A DNA stretch of 64,000 nucleotides from Dermatemys mawii (Eukaryota; Chordata; Testudines; Dermatemydidae): the NCBI GenBank assembly GCA_007922305.1, contig ML677373.1:18571545-18635544 (forward strand), in the 5' to 3' direction. Shown piece after piece: positions 1 through 12,008 of this stretch (its first letter is position 1; every line of letters begins with the position of its first letter). A model generated the notes under the pieces. That model was not told the origin of the DNA, did not search any database, and worked only from the letters and a program-made list of their open reading frames with translations. The translations under genes were made by a program, and so were the position numbers.

Positions 1-235
1 CGCAGTCACATAATGTTTGCCCATCTTCTTATTCAATAAAGCTTGACCTCAGCTTGGTCTAGATATTTGAAAAGAATTGTTATATAACTGATAATTGCCT
101 GAAGCAAACAGTTCAATAAAAAAATGTAAGATGTGGATGTGGAATTCTAATAGATGGATCCATGAATTTAGAAACAGTTTATAGCAACAGTGTAGAATGA
201 TTTCAAATATTCTGGCATAATATGCAGACAGTAAA

Positions 236-1572
236 TAAGTATTCTTCTTCGAGTGCTTCTTCCTGTCAATTCCAAACAGGTATGCGCGCAATTACATGTA
301 TGACAGCTGGAAGATTTTTCCCCTAGCAGTATCCGTAGGGTTGGCCTGGATGCCCCCTGGAGTCGCACCTTCATGATGTCCAAAATAGGGCCCTGTCGAC
401 CCAATCCCCTGCCACTTCCTTCTTACTGCCTGTGATGGCTAGCTAACCTCGACAGGCGTGTGTTAGTGTGTTCATGTATATAGTTAGTTACTATTAGCAT
501 TAGATAGTGTAGTAGTTTTTTCTTTTTGGGGGGTCCCCCCACCAATATTTTCCCCCAGCACTCGGTTATGCCTTGGTCTCTGGGCTTTAAACTCTGCTTG
601 GACTGTGGCAGGTTTATGCGAAAAGTGACCTGTACGCTTTGTGCTTGAAGTGACTCAGTGAGGGGCATCTCAGAGACAGGTGCAAAATCTATAAAAGTTT
701 TTGCCCCAGGACTCTGAGAGACAGGGAGCAGCACCTCTCAGTGTTTCTTATGGATGCAGCACTTCGCCCTCAGTCAGAGCCAGGCACGGCGGATCTGGCT
801 TCGAGCACCACATCCTTGGTGCACAGCGCTCCAGTACCGTCCATGCGTGAGCCAGTGTTGAAGAAGGACTCTGCTAGAGACCCTCAGCACTGCCATGGCT
901 CCGCCCACAGGCCCCAGACATCAGTGAGGCACTGGTTGCACTCCCTGGTGCCCCACAAAAGGAAAAAGACTGACAGAGGGCGCTCCCCAGCTCTGCTCCT
1001 CCGTGGTCATCACAGTCTGAGACCTCAGAGTTAGAAGTGGAGTCGTCATGCTCTAGTAGGAGTGGAAGATCCTGCTCCTGCCACAGCTGACAACCCTACC
1101 TGGCACTGTGGCTGGGCCAATGGCAGGCTTCTCAGTGGTCCTTCTGGACACCTTGGGCCTATCGCTAGAGCTCCAGAGCGGCATCGGTGGCCACAGCTTC
1201 TTTCGGGCCAGGCATCTAGGTGGGGACCCACCCACTGACGTCAACAGTCTTGGCTCCAACGGCATCATACCACTAGCAACTGGGCGATATTTGTAGCACC
1301 ACCCTCTGCGCTGATTCCGGCACCAATCGTGATGCCAACTGTGGCATCATCAGAGGCACTGGTCCTGATGCCAACTGTGTCACCAACCCTGGCACCGGCC
1401 ATGGCACTGACCGTGTCTCCAGCCACGGCACCAACTGGTGCCTCACAGCTACAGAGGCAGAGGCTTTTATTCCCTGTATTTCCTAATACTGAAAGCTAAA
1501 GGTGGACTAAGACCTATTCTAGACCTAAGCGAACTCAACAAGTTCATGAAGAAACTCAAGTTCTGCATGGCC
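236..1572 (+). mobile_element. Degraded retroelement with gag-like and RT remnants (DIRS/Gypsy-like)
   Basis: From about 236 (tattcttcttcgagtgcttc) the sequence resembles the 5' end of an abundant turtle retroelement. An open stretch at 741-1034 encodes a basic, Ser/Pro-rich gag-like peptide (KKDSARDPQH, HKRKKTDRGRSP). At about 1462-1560, after frame loss, it reads YFLILKAKGGLRPILDLSEL and then NKFMKKLKF, the start of a DIRS/Ty3-type reverse-transcriptase fingers region. Only ~400 bp separate gag-like and RT pieces, so most of the middle is deleted, and the RT core (YxDD), RNase H and integrase or recombinase are absent. The family is assigned from memory; DIRS versus Gypsy is open. Confidence 0.65.
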
Positions 1573-1589
1573 TAAATCCTGTCAACTTT

Positions 1590-1670
1590 CAATGAGACTT
1601 AGTGCCTACGTAATTTTTGAATATGGGATTTAAGATCCTAAATTGCTTATGTACTTTTGAAATTTTTACC
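1590..1670. repeat. Fragment of palindromic MITE family (ttttgaaaat type)
   Basis: The segment has the pattern tagtgcctacgtaatttttg, then atgggatttaagatcct, then ttttgaaatttttaccc. This is a decayed copy of the inverted-repeat family also seen at 3530-3645 and 10113-10222. Confidence 0.4.
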
Positions 1671-2235
1671 CTTTATTCCTTTAAGCAATTTTCATGTGGT
1701 TTCAGATGATCTCTAGTTCTATATTAGTGGAGAAGAGTAATGTTATCATAAGTTGATGATAACTGCTAATATCAGCTAGTGCTGAGAGTCACGTCCAATA
1801 AATGCAATATATAGTTTTAAGCCTCAATGATCATTTTGGTTCACGAGGAAGATACAGCAAATGAAGATTTGACTTACTATTTCATGTTTTTAATTATATA
1901 CTTTGGACTACATCAAATATTTTCCAGCTGCAGGATGCCTAGATCCACGATCCATTTTCTTTTATTAAACGTTTTTTCAATTTAGATATTCTATGGTTCT
2001 TATTAGCAGCATGGATGTTTCTTTGATATCAGCGAGTAACTTCCTGCTCTTACCGAACTAAAAGAGGACCATTGCTGATTGCTCTTAATGAAATGTTCAG
2101 GTAGGGTCTGTCCGACCTGGATAACATCTTATTTCCTGTAATACTTGTGGTCCAGAATTTCTAGAAGTTTCTCTGCCACACTGGGTTACTGAATCCAGAA
2201 GTTACCTTAAAAAAATATATTTTTATATATTTAAG

Positions 2236-2330
2236 ACAGGGACTATCTTTTCATTTTGTCTGTATACAGTGCCTAGTATAATGGAGCTGATTGGGTTTTT
2301 TAGGCATTACCAAATTACAAAAATAAATGA
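2236..2330 (+). repeat. L2/MIR-like 3' tail
   Basis: The core acagtgcctagtataatgg followed by an A-rich tail matches the 3' end of an ancient LINE/SINE family. Sister copies are at 8115-8235 and 48735-48830. Confidence 0.5.
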
Positions 2331-3529
2331 AAAATAATATAGGTTTCTACTATTTCTACCTATAGTACTATATAAATAATGATTTGTTTTCTCTACCGCC
2401 AGCAAACCTCTAGATAAAAAGTTCCAAATCCATTAACTCCATTAACGTCAACAGAATGACCCCAGCGATGAATTTGGCTCAATATCCAAGTTTCGTTAGT
2501 TTATCAAAGGAAACTAAACAATGACCATCCAAATTGCTTCAATATTTAATTGCAGATGGGATTTGTGTTTTGCTTAAATCATAACAGTTATCGGGAGGTC
2601 ACAAAAGGCATTTTGTTCTTTTGGAAAGTTAACTCAGCACACAACTAGATTAGTGATGAAGACTCTTTAGCTGTTGGTCCACAAACAGGCCACAAATATC
2701 TACTGCATTGCTCCTGGCTGAGAATCCTTTTAACAGTGACCACAATGGATGCTTGCAGATGGTCTCTTGACTGTCTTTAATCACACCCACCTGTTTGAAG
2801 GGATAGTCATAAATTGGCTGGAGTGCTTAAAGCACAGGTGCCAGGTGGTGATAGACTTGTACAGGCAACCTGCATAGCTCAAGAAGTGCCAAATCTTTTA
2901 TGGGAAATCCTTCCTTTAAGAAAACATTAACATACAACTATCACATAATGCACCTTTATGAGGGCTGAGAAAGGCAAAGACTGCGGGGAGTATATTTCCA
3001 TTGCCTGCCTGGCCTCCTCAAATTTGAATGGCATTGCGACTGCATGTGCCAGATTGCAATGCCACTTATTCTGATATAGGGTGAAAGCTCCAAATGCGAG
3101 TGACATTGTTGTCCTGAGTGCTAAGTCACAATGTCATTCATTCAAATTTGGCTCAAGCACCCGTCTGTCCTGGCAGATGGGAAGGGGCTCTGCCGTTATG
3201 CCAGCCCAGTCTGGTCACGGGGGACCCTGGTTTCTTGGTCTAATAATAATAAAAGCAGCCTTACTAGTGTTCATTACACAGGATATCCAGAGAGCTAGCT
3301 TGGCAAAGTAAATTCTACCAGATTACTTATACTTTCAGTTTGGATTACAAATGATCATAGTGGACCAGAAAAATGTCTTGCTATTAGAATGTGCAGTTTT
3401 TAATCAATATGAAATTAAGCAGATACAAATTAGCAGAGTTCTTTTCAGTTCTTCCGGCAACCATTCCTGCCTGTATGATATTTTCACAATGCGCCATCTT
3501 AAAATATAGGCAACTATATAGACAATAGC

Positions 3530-3645
3530 CTAAATCCCATTTTCAAAAGCACCAAAATTGATTTTCTAAAGGACTTAGGCTCCTAAGTGACTAAGGCACT
3601 TTAGAAACTGGGAATTGGGTGCTTTTGAAAACTATACCCATGATG
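3530..3645. repeat. Palindromic MITE copy
   Basis: Inverted arms read cattttcaaaagcacc on the left and gggtgcttttgaaaact on the right, with ggacttaggctcctaagtga between. This is a non-autonomous element typical of turtle and crocodilian DNA as I know it. The superfamily is not assigned. Confidence 0.55.
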
Positions 3646-5782
3646 ACTAAATGCAGGGAATGTTTTGATGAACTACAGATCTTTTGCATCTATGCTTCAG
3701 GTGCTTTTACACTAAGTGTTCTCAATATTTGCGTTTCTCAAATGCATCCACTTTTCACAACAGACTTGCTAGCTAGGAATAAATAAATTACAATGATTTG
3801 AACATGTATATGTGCCTATTTCTTTGCTTTTCCTACAGCTAATAAAGTATGTTGGGAAAATGTGTGAGAGTGGCCACCAGCAGAGTTGGTGACCGCACTC
3901 TGAGGCCACCAAATTTTTTCCCCCGACTACCCCTAACTTACCTTTCTGTTTTCCAAAATAAGTGCTCATCTCATTCAGAACAATGAGGAATTCATCTGAA
4001 TATTTCTTTGGGCACTACAGAGAATCTCTTTTCCAAATTTAATTAGAAATTGATTTAAAATACTCCTTCAAAAGACAATCATTACACTCTTGGATCCATG
4101 TATTTTGTATCCTAGTGTAAATCAAGCACAAAGCAGCAATATTTTTGCTTTGTTAGCACTTGATACCTAAAGTGCTGTTTTTAGAGCACTTTGTACTTGG
4201 CAATACAATGTATTGCAAACACAGAGCAATTTGTGCCTTTCCCTAGCAAAATGACTTTGTCAGATGAGCATGCCTCATAAATTATATCTGACAAGCATTG
4301 AGAGAGGCGGGGAAGGATTTTCTAAACCATCCATACACTTTGGTTGATGAATGTTCTAGAAAGGACTACAGTGAGACTCTGAATTCTGAATGCTAAGTTT
4401 GACCTAAGGTTAAATGATTAGATGACTTCAGTGTTTAAGGGAACATGGCTCATACAAAGGCTTTGCTGTGCTGAAGTATACACTGTGCAATTTTTGGACT
4501 AAAGAATACTTTGCTATTTGTAAAAAATAAGTCCCAGATTTCTGTGGGAGTTCTCCTCAAAAGACATATTGTTACACAGCTAAATCTCATCATTAATTCG
4601 CAAAGTTGTCATGGCCAGATTAACCCCATAAAACGCACACGGCTAAATTCTGATCCTAAAACATTAAATGGTAGGATTAGCAATATGAAGGGCAGACAAC
4701 ATTTTAAGGCCACCGTTCTAATCTCATTGAAGATAGTTGAGTAGCACTGGGGTAATAGAATAAGCCTTAAAATGTTGTTGGTCTTCTTACATTCTTAACC
4801 TATAGGTCCCAAGGCAAGAGTAAAGTGACTTATCAGCAACAGCTCAGGGGAGGGATTACAGGTTAATTCAGTTAAATCTAATTAAGACACTTCTCTGAAA
4901 CTAAGTTCTTGCACTAGCTGTCAGGAAGACATCAGATCAAGTTTAGATTTTGCTATTTACCTACAAGTCTTTATGTGTAAGTTTATCCCTGGCACTTTCC
5001 AAAGCACCAAACCTGACCTGCAGCACCCCGTGCTGGGCCAATATGAATCTGTCAGCTCTGTACTAGAAACACTCCTCCTAGTCTACTTTTGTGGCTCTCT
5101 TGAATTTTAACTGCTGTTTGTTTAGTTGTTTTGTAATGTGGAAAAATATTCCCAAGCAGCTAGGATGGGCACATTCAACTCATATCCCCGTGATGAACTA
5201 GGATTTAGTCTCCAGAAGTGAAAGGGCAGTGGGCTGACACTGCACCTTTTTATCCTCCTACGTGGCTTTTTGGATGCCTCAAGACAAACATTCTTTCTGG
5301 TGCGTGGATTCTTTTTCTTAAACTCCTACCAGGGAATATTCTACCAACAGATATTTGACATGAAGTTAATTTTTTTTTAGTCCTAAGATAAAAATCAATT
5401 TGTTTGATCTAGCATTTCAGAACTATTTCTTTGTGATTGTATTTTGAACTACGTGACCTGGCATTTCATCACCAGCTGTGATGGATGGGCTTTGGATTTC
5501 ACACTGTATGTTAGGTGCTCCAGAAGCCTGTCAAAGCCTATGTCAACTCCTACTAGTGTATTTTAATTATAAATTTTGTATTTCATTTTTAATTTGAAGT
5601 TTATAAAAATAATTTCCATGAGGCTGCTAGATAAATACTGCATTACCCCAAATGTCAAGACAATTCTGCTATAAGGGAAATGCATATTTTTATTTTATTT
5701 TATTTTATTTTTAAAAGTGTATTAAATAACATGGTTCTGTGGCACAGGAGTGTAGCCTGCAGACCATCTCTAGTATATATGG

Positions 5783-5990
5783 TTTTGTCTACACAATAGA
5801 AATTGATTAGAATAACTATTCCAGAATAGCTATTCTGTGTAGACACTATTCTGGAATAAAAGCAACTTTATTACAGAATTATTACTCTATTCTGGAATAA
5901 TTACTCCACTCACAAAGCAAAGTCACTTATTCAGGAATGGAATATCCGCATGGGGACTATTCCAGAATAGCTATTGCAATATACTTATTC
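5783..5990. repeat. Inverted-repeat element rich in ctattccagaatagc
   Basis: tgtctacacaatagaa near 5787 is mirrored by ctattctgtgtagaca near 5835. Repeated copies of attcnggaataa follow up to about 5990. It is a self-complementary MITE-like array, and a related decayed copy lies near 16330-16450. Confidence 0.5.
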
Positions 5991-7199
5991 CAGGAGACAA
6001 ACACAGTGATTGATATGTAAAGTGAAAAGGAATTCAAGGGCATTAGACCAACATCTACCTCAAGAGACTTCATAGTAAATCTGGAGTAATTCCATTTGAG
6101 TTAATGCAGTTGCTTTGGACGTAGATGTAACTGGAAGCAGAACAAAGCCATCTGGCTCCTTGTTGCTCTAGCACTGAGCACAGGCTTTGCTATGTTTCAT
6201 GAAACTTCTCTGTATTAGAAACTCTTAACTGAACAGTTTCCATTCTAGAGAGAAAATTTTATTTTCTTTCTTCTACTTTGACACTTTAAAAAGCTGAGAT
6301 GACAAAAAATGATTGACAAAAATGGGAATGGTTCTAAACTCAGACCCACCAGTCACCATAAGAAGACAACATAGCTGTGGCATACATGGAGGACACATGG
6401 TAATTACCAGCCAGGCATTTAACAAGCTACTCAACTGGTGTTAGTACTACAGGGAGATTTTCACTTAGTTCTGCTTAACCCAAGCTGAATTACTATACTG
6501 ACAATTTAACACACTTTCACTAAGGGAGTGGAAGCAGCTGTATTATTTCAAATGTCATCATTCTCTGTGCCCAAGGTATAATGTGGGTTTAGTTATTCTA
6601 ATAACACCCCAACAGTGGCAAGCTGGACCCATTAAAACACAGCTGTCTTACACTAAACAGAAATTGAAGGAGAACTGTGGCAGCTGCATGAAATCTGTCT
6701 ATTCGGAGGTAATTTGAAAAGCTCACTCCCTGTACCTCAACCTCAGCCACTTCGCTATAAACAGGAAATGAAACATCGTTAATCTAAGAATTTAAATATG
6801 GTGGTAAAGAACATTTTGCATAATAGTTCATAGCTTTGGTAAATGTTTTGTTTATGTGAATGGCTCACTTGAGGTTCTCATTCTCAGGCAGTAACCCAGC
6901 TCCTCTGTTCAAAAATTCAGATAAATGTATCCTTTATGTCTAATACACAAACACATACAGGGAATACATGATGCTGTGGTATAATTGGCATGAGTTTAGA
7001 CTGGTCATGTGAACTCACAAGTGAATTATGAAGATTGTCTAATGCTAGTGCTAATAAAACCTGTGTGCACATCTCCTGAGCCTGTATTCTATGTAAATAT
7101 AGATATAGATTTGGACACACACACAGACAATATATGGCACATTACAAAGACAAAGGCCACCCACTAAATTTGGATTGGGAGCCAGAATTCGTCACAACA

Positions 7200-7318
7200 G
7201 AACCTCACATCTAAACACCCCGAGCCACCAGTTCCTACAGCTCCCATTGGCTGGGAACAGCAAACCGCAGCGAACAGGGTGCTGCGAACAGCCATACCTA
7301 CAGAGGCTCAGGTAAACA
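7200..7318. repeat. Internal fragment of a hAT-type element
   Basis: The part cagctcccattggctgggaa followed by caaaccgcagcgaacag resembles the interior of the turtle elements whose ends read caggggtgggcaaac (see 54377-55051). Neither end is present, so this is a truncated copy. Confidence 0.4.
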
Positions 7319-8114
7319 GAAAAGGCAGGAAGTGAAGATTTTGGGGTTTGGCTGATTCAGTGGTTATCTAATATACAGAATCCATTAATACCTTGGCCAT
7401 TTTTTTATTTATAAAATTCTTTTTGCACCTATCCCCCAAATACATGGTTGCTTCATAGCAATAAAAATAAATCTTCCTTTTGAAAGGGCCAGATCCTCAG
7501 CTGGTGTCAGTCACTGTAGCTCTTTGAAGTTAATTTACACCTGCTGAGGGTCTGGCTGTGTTTGGCTTTGCCATTGTTAATAAAATCCTTTTGTGATACA
7601 GTAGTTGTTTAAGTGCTTTTTTGAAAACACTGAAGGATGAGACCGTGACTCTTAAATGGATTAGGATCATTTAGATGGCTCTGGCCAAGAAATCACTCAA
7701 GATTATCCTGAACAATCATTGGTAGACATCCTCTAGAATGCTCCTGGCTGAAATGATAACAGCTCTTCAGCACGTGGCCCCTGGGTAACCATATCTTTGA
7801 CTCTTCAATTTGTAGCTTATGTTTGTTGCCTTGAAAGAGGAGGATAGCAGATGTATGTTATACGAATTATACTCTCCCCCTTCAGTCTTTGTCCTGTTCT
7901 AACAAAACACATCTCCTCTGTTTAGTTACAGCAGAAATCAAAGTGTGTGGCATGATTCCAGTGGGAGACCTGTCTTCTGCAGCTTTGGCCTTAATGTTTA
8001 TGTGTAAGTCACTGCTATGTGATGTGCAATGGAAGGGAAAATACAACCTTTTAAACTTGACTGATACATCCATACCACTATATTACAATAAAATACCTCT
8101 TTTCGACTGTGGGC

Positions 8115-8235
8115 TCTGTGGAGCAGGGAATGTCTGTTTTGTTTGTACAGTGCCTAGCACAACAGGACTCCTGATTTCTCACTGTGGCCTCCAGGTACTG
8201 CTGCAATACTGATATTAATATGATTAATAAGAATG
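8115..8235 (+). repeat. L2/MIR-like 3' tail
   Basis: gagcagggaatgtctgtttt and tacagtgcctagcacaac, followed by an AT-rich tail with tattaatatgattaat, match the same old 3' tail family as 2236-2330. Confidence 0.55.
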
Positions 8236-8766
8236 TAGTCTTTATGTGTAACTCAGATAGGTCCAGCTTTCTGAACTTTGCTAAAGTTAGTGCAGCTGTG
8301 TGCATTTACACCAGGAGAAGATTTGGCCCATAATCCAGGGGTTGGTTACTAAACATAAACTCAAAGAAAGGTCACAATAAAATTGCAGAAAGGGGCTTTT
8401 CATGCAGAGGCCCCTGAAATATTTATGATATTGATACAGTCAATTTACAAAGATGGGAGGAAGGGGAAAAAGGAAAGTGGAATGCCTCAGTGCTAAAAAT
8501 AAACAGTTTGAGTCACAAATATTAGCCTAATAAGAAAAAGTATGTTATTAGTGCAATTTTCTCTGATCATACTAGCACAGGAATAATGATCCACCTATAC
8601 TAACAGTCTAATAAACACTGAACTATTACAAGAAGATTCAAGTGAGAGGAGAATCTAGTCTGTAGGTTGTAAATTATGTAGAAAAATTCCTTTGAACCAC
8701 TCTGAAGATCTTACATCAATCTGTTTTTAGCAGAAACACTGTTAATTGTACTATGAAAAATACAAA

Positions 8767-8909
8767 GGGCCAGATTCTCATTTATACTTAGGTCTCTTTA
8801 TGCTAATAGAGCCTTAAAATGGGCAGAAATTATATATACACCTTCTTTAAGGCCCCCTTACACTGCCAGAGTAGACTGAAGAGCCTTCGTGTAAATGAGA
8901 ATCTGGTCC
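8767..8909. repeat. Short MITE with 18-bp terminal inverted repeats
   Basis: The left end gggccagattctcattta and the reverse complement of the right end, ggaccagattctcattta, differ at one base. The 143-bp element contains the palindromic core ttaaggccccc. Relatives in the window are at 17950-18071, 46894-46999 and 59709-59793. Confidence 0.65.
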
Positions 8910-10112
8910 ATATTCTTCATACGGGAATGTGAAAACATAGCTTAGAAACTTTTGAGTACTGTATACTAAATCAGTTATTACAAATTTGTTCCCAACTACC
9001 AATGCACACTATATTTTTTAAATGAGTACAGGACACCTTCTGCCCAAATATTTACTTTTCCCTTAAATAGGAGTGATGGGCATCTTAGTATTTTATTAAT
9101 TGTTGAAGAAACTTCTGTGGTCTCTGCATAAATTATGTTCAAGCACAGAGAAACATAACAGTTGTTGGGCTATTTTTGTTGTTTAACAACATCCAAAAAA
9201 AATCTCAATAGGCACGGAATCAGAGTCATAGATTTGTCCTTGAAATATAACACATGGTCTTTGAAACTCTTCACTGAGTTAACATGAAGTTGTTTTTCTA
9301 TGTTGTAAAATAAACCTTATCAAAATGAAATGTAATAGTTGGATATTAAGGAACCATAACAAAAGCTTAAAAGCTATTTGTTATCTTTTTGTTTATAGTA
9401 TCTTGAAATGCATATTGAGATGAAAAAATAAAACTTGATTTCCATAAAACACAGCCAAATACTGGCCAGTTTAACTGCATGTCTGTTCTCTGCAGCTGTT
9501 ATTCCTAAATTGTACTGGAAGACCATGGGATAGAGTTAAGATAATGTGAGGCTGGTGAGTCATTTCACAAGGTGATAATATAGCATGGATTTGAGTACAC
9601 AACAGATGGCTTTTACTCTACAATACACTTATTTTTCACTCAGTTAAAAATACAGTTTTTCACCTTCTGTATTATGATCAGTAATGTATTATAAAAATTT
9701 CAATAGGAATTATAAATAGGAGACCGTAACATATGGCTTTCACAGTATGAAATACAGACTTCCTATCTTATACAAATATTTCCACTGGCAGATATTCATT
9801 TTCTATCCTAAAAATGGTTGTGCAGTCTTATTGTGCACTGTTAAACAGCCACTGTGCTCCGCCCCTGCTATGAGGATATTATTGGGTCCATCCTCCCTTT
9901 CTGCAGAAGCAAACTGTGCCTCCAGAAGGAACAGCAGGCATGAACTGGAGTAGTTCTCCCTCTAGCTACCTCTTTTGAGCCTGCAGTTTGGAGGTGTGAG
10001 TCTAAAGTGCTCACACTTGCCACTGAAGAGTGGGTGCTAATTCTGCAGCTGTAAATTGCATACACCTAAAAGAGAGAGCCTTTCAGGCACACTTTAGATT
10101 ATTGAAATACAG

Positions 10113-10222
10113 GGCTGAAATTTTCAAAGAAGCTTAAGAGAGCTAGGCACTCAATCTTCATTGGACTTTGATGAGTTTTGGGTGCCTAACTCCCTAGGGT
10201 TCTTTGAAAATCTCACCCTATA
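10113..10222. repeat. Palindromic MITE copy (gaaattttcaaagaagc ends)
   Basis: gaaattttcaaagaagc on the left mirrors gttctttgaaaatctcacc on the right, around an inner agctaggcactc / gggtgcctaactcc pair. This is the same family as 3530-3645 and better preserved. Confidence 0.6.
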
Positions 10223-10574
10223 TATTACATAGAAAAAACAATGTTAAAAGAACAGCAGTTAGGTTATAACATTGAGCATTTGAATGTTAGATTTATGGTT
10301 GCTCATGCAAGTTTAATTCAGCCTCTTTGTGCTTTGAACTTGTGCCCCAAACAAAGCAGGGATCCTATGGAAAAACAGTATGTTATCCTATAGTTAAAGA
10401 CTCTTCTAATGCATATGCAGTGTATAAGGGCAGAACTGAAGTTGCCCAGGAAACTATAAACCTGGCATTTCCCAACTTTCAAGTGCTTGACTTTGCAACA
10501 TTAACAATATTATTTTAGCATAGTTATTTCATATGTGATTTTATTATGTGCATAGTAACAACTTCTCAGCATGC

Positions 10575-10694
10575 CTCATAGCAAAAGTCATGAGCTTGAC
10601 AAAGGAATCACTTGGCAAAATTCTATGACCTTTGTTATGCAGGAGGTCAGACTAGATGATCATAATGGCACCTTCTGTCTATAACATCTATGAA
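10575..10694 (+). repeat. CR1 LINE 3' end
   Basis: ggaggtcagactagatgatc followed by ataatggcaccttctg and an ending of atctatgaa is the typical 3' terminus of amniote CR1 elements. The copy is 5'-truncated, as CR1 insertions usually are. Confidence 0.65.
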
Positions 10695-11912
10695 CCAGCC
10701 GCAGCAGTCTGAACCCTGAACTTTCCATACCATAGTACACACTGCTGCCACCTGAGCGACAGGGCTAACTACACTAGCTAACAGCAGCAGCAGCTGTGGA
10801 TGGACCAGTGGGCCGAAGTCTAGGGATGGCCCAGGGGATGATGAGCCTGGCCCATGAATCTCTCTCTCTACCTTCCCCCGCCAGTGGGAAGTGGGGAACT
10901 TCCTGCCCCATGAAGTGCCCCCTGATGGGACCAGGTGATGGGTCTGGGGGAAATTTATAGGATGGATGAAGGGGCAGCTGCTCCTGGTAGGTGGGGGGTA
11001 GGGGTTCCTGCCCAGCGTAGTGCCTCTAAAGAGGGACCTGGTCCACTGAGGTCATATGCTGGACACGGGGGTGGAGAGGAGCCCAGCTCAGCTCTTTTTC
11101 CTCACCCCTAACACTGGTCCCAGGTGTTCGCGATAAAGCACGTGCTGCAGCAGCCTGGCCTCAGAATGCTGGGGTCAGTTATTATTTAGGCAGGCTGCCA
11201 GCGCGTCCTGAGGAATGAAAGCACCAGAAAGAAAATAGTAATTTTTAACAGTTTATAACAACACAAGTCAAACGGAATTTCACAGAACAAAGACAAGGCA
11301 CTTCTCCACCCTGGAGATTGAAGAGATTCTCAAAGAGAAGAATGCAGTATCTTTTACAATGGAAATTGTTAGGCAAGCTAAATGTAGGGGTCACTTCTAG
11401 ATCCCGCTACAATCTATAGCTCTAGCCCAGATTTTTAGACTAATGACCAGTACAATTTTATTTAAAAATACAAAATTAGTTTGAGTCCTAAGAACCCTTT
11501 CCTATTCCTGGTCTTCCATATACATGAAACAGCCTTATCGAGGACCTTTTATCATTTATATGAACATCTTAAGAGCTTAAAAGAGCTTGAAAGAGATCCA
11601 CACATTTTGCATATGGATGCCATGTCAAACAAAGATCAATCTGAAGTGTGTCTGTTCCCTGTAAGCAGACTGCAGAGCAATGCGTGTATTGTTCATAAGC
11701 CTTCTCTGATGCTTTTGAAGAAAAAGAACATATTTTTGAAAGCACAAAGAGAAATCTGGACAACATTTTATCACTGCAGTGGGGGATTCTCTGAAGCTCC
11801 CAGTGAGCAGCACCTGGGTTCTGCATCAGGGGTCAGATATGTGGAAAAAAAATCTTACCAGTGACAAATGAACTCTAGGCTACATTCCTTCTTCACTGTT
11901 TTATACTCTTAC

Positions 11913-12008
11913 CTCCGATTCTTTGTAATAGCGCTCAGGGATTTCATCGCAGGCAATATCGATAAAGCAGACTTCTCGCTCAAGATCTTTGGCTTCGTTG
12001 TCAAAAAT
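11913..12008 (-). CDS. PITPNC1: PITPNC1 exon 6 (residues ~123-154)
   Basis: 96 nt, phase 0 at both ends, 32 codons. The peptide starts [20 protein letters not shown] and ends [12 protein letters not shown]. The FIDIA strand corresponds to VYIDIAD of PITP-alpha. The acceptor is aaatcttacag and the donor is GAG/gtaaga. I recall Val where this copy has Leu in AKDLERE, a conservative change. The next exon should begin with Asp-Pro-Lys and the basic FKSEKTGRG-type segment. I read down to position 1 on this strand and did not find it, so intron 6 is longer than 11.9 kb. Confidence 0.97.

Larger units (their letters stand above)
1..11912 (-). other. PITPNC1: PITPNC1 intron 6 (3' part beyond window)
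   Basis: Non-coding sequence downstream of exon 6. It holds the retroelement remnant at 236-1572, L2/MIR-like tails near 2236 and 8115, palindromic MITE copies near 3530, 5783, 8767 and 10113, a hAT internal fragment near 7200 and a CR1 3' end near 10575. A GC-richer block at about 10700-11215 (several runs of G or C, CAG-rich) is not a repeat I can name. In the remaining stretches (about 1680-2230, 2340-3520, 3650-5680, 5990-7190, 8920-10110, 10225-10570, 11220-11912) I see no gene and no named element. Confidence 0.85.

Noticed and set aside
423..734. 103-codon minus-strand open frame
   Set aside because: It runs antisense through the leader and gag-like part of the retroelement at 236-1572 and has no domain of its own.
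10700..11215. GC-rich block considered as a CpG island or hidden exon
   Set aside because: CpG dinucleotides are few despite the GC content, no frame with splice sites stands out, and it is probably an old repeat.
11481..11864. 127-codon open frame on the plus strand next to PITPNC1 exon 6
   Set aside because: Opposite strand to the gene, no domain, and shorter overlapping frames on the other strand. It looks like intronic chance.
1..11912. Search for PITPNC1 exon 7 (Asp-Pro-Lys...FKSEKTGRG segment)
   Set aside because: No reverse-strand segment with this peptide and splice sites was found by eye, so the exon is taken to lie below position 1. An exact translated search could still overturn this.
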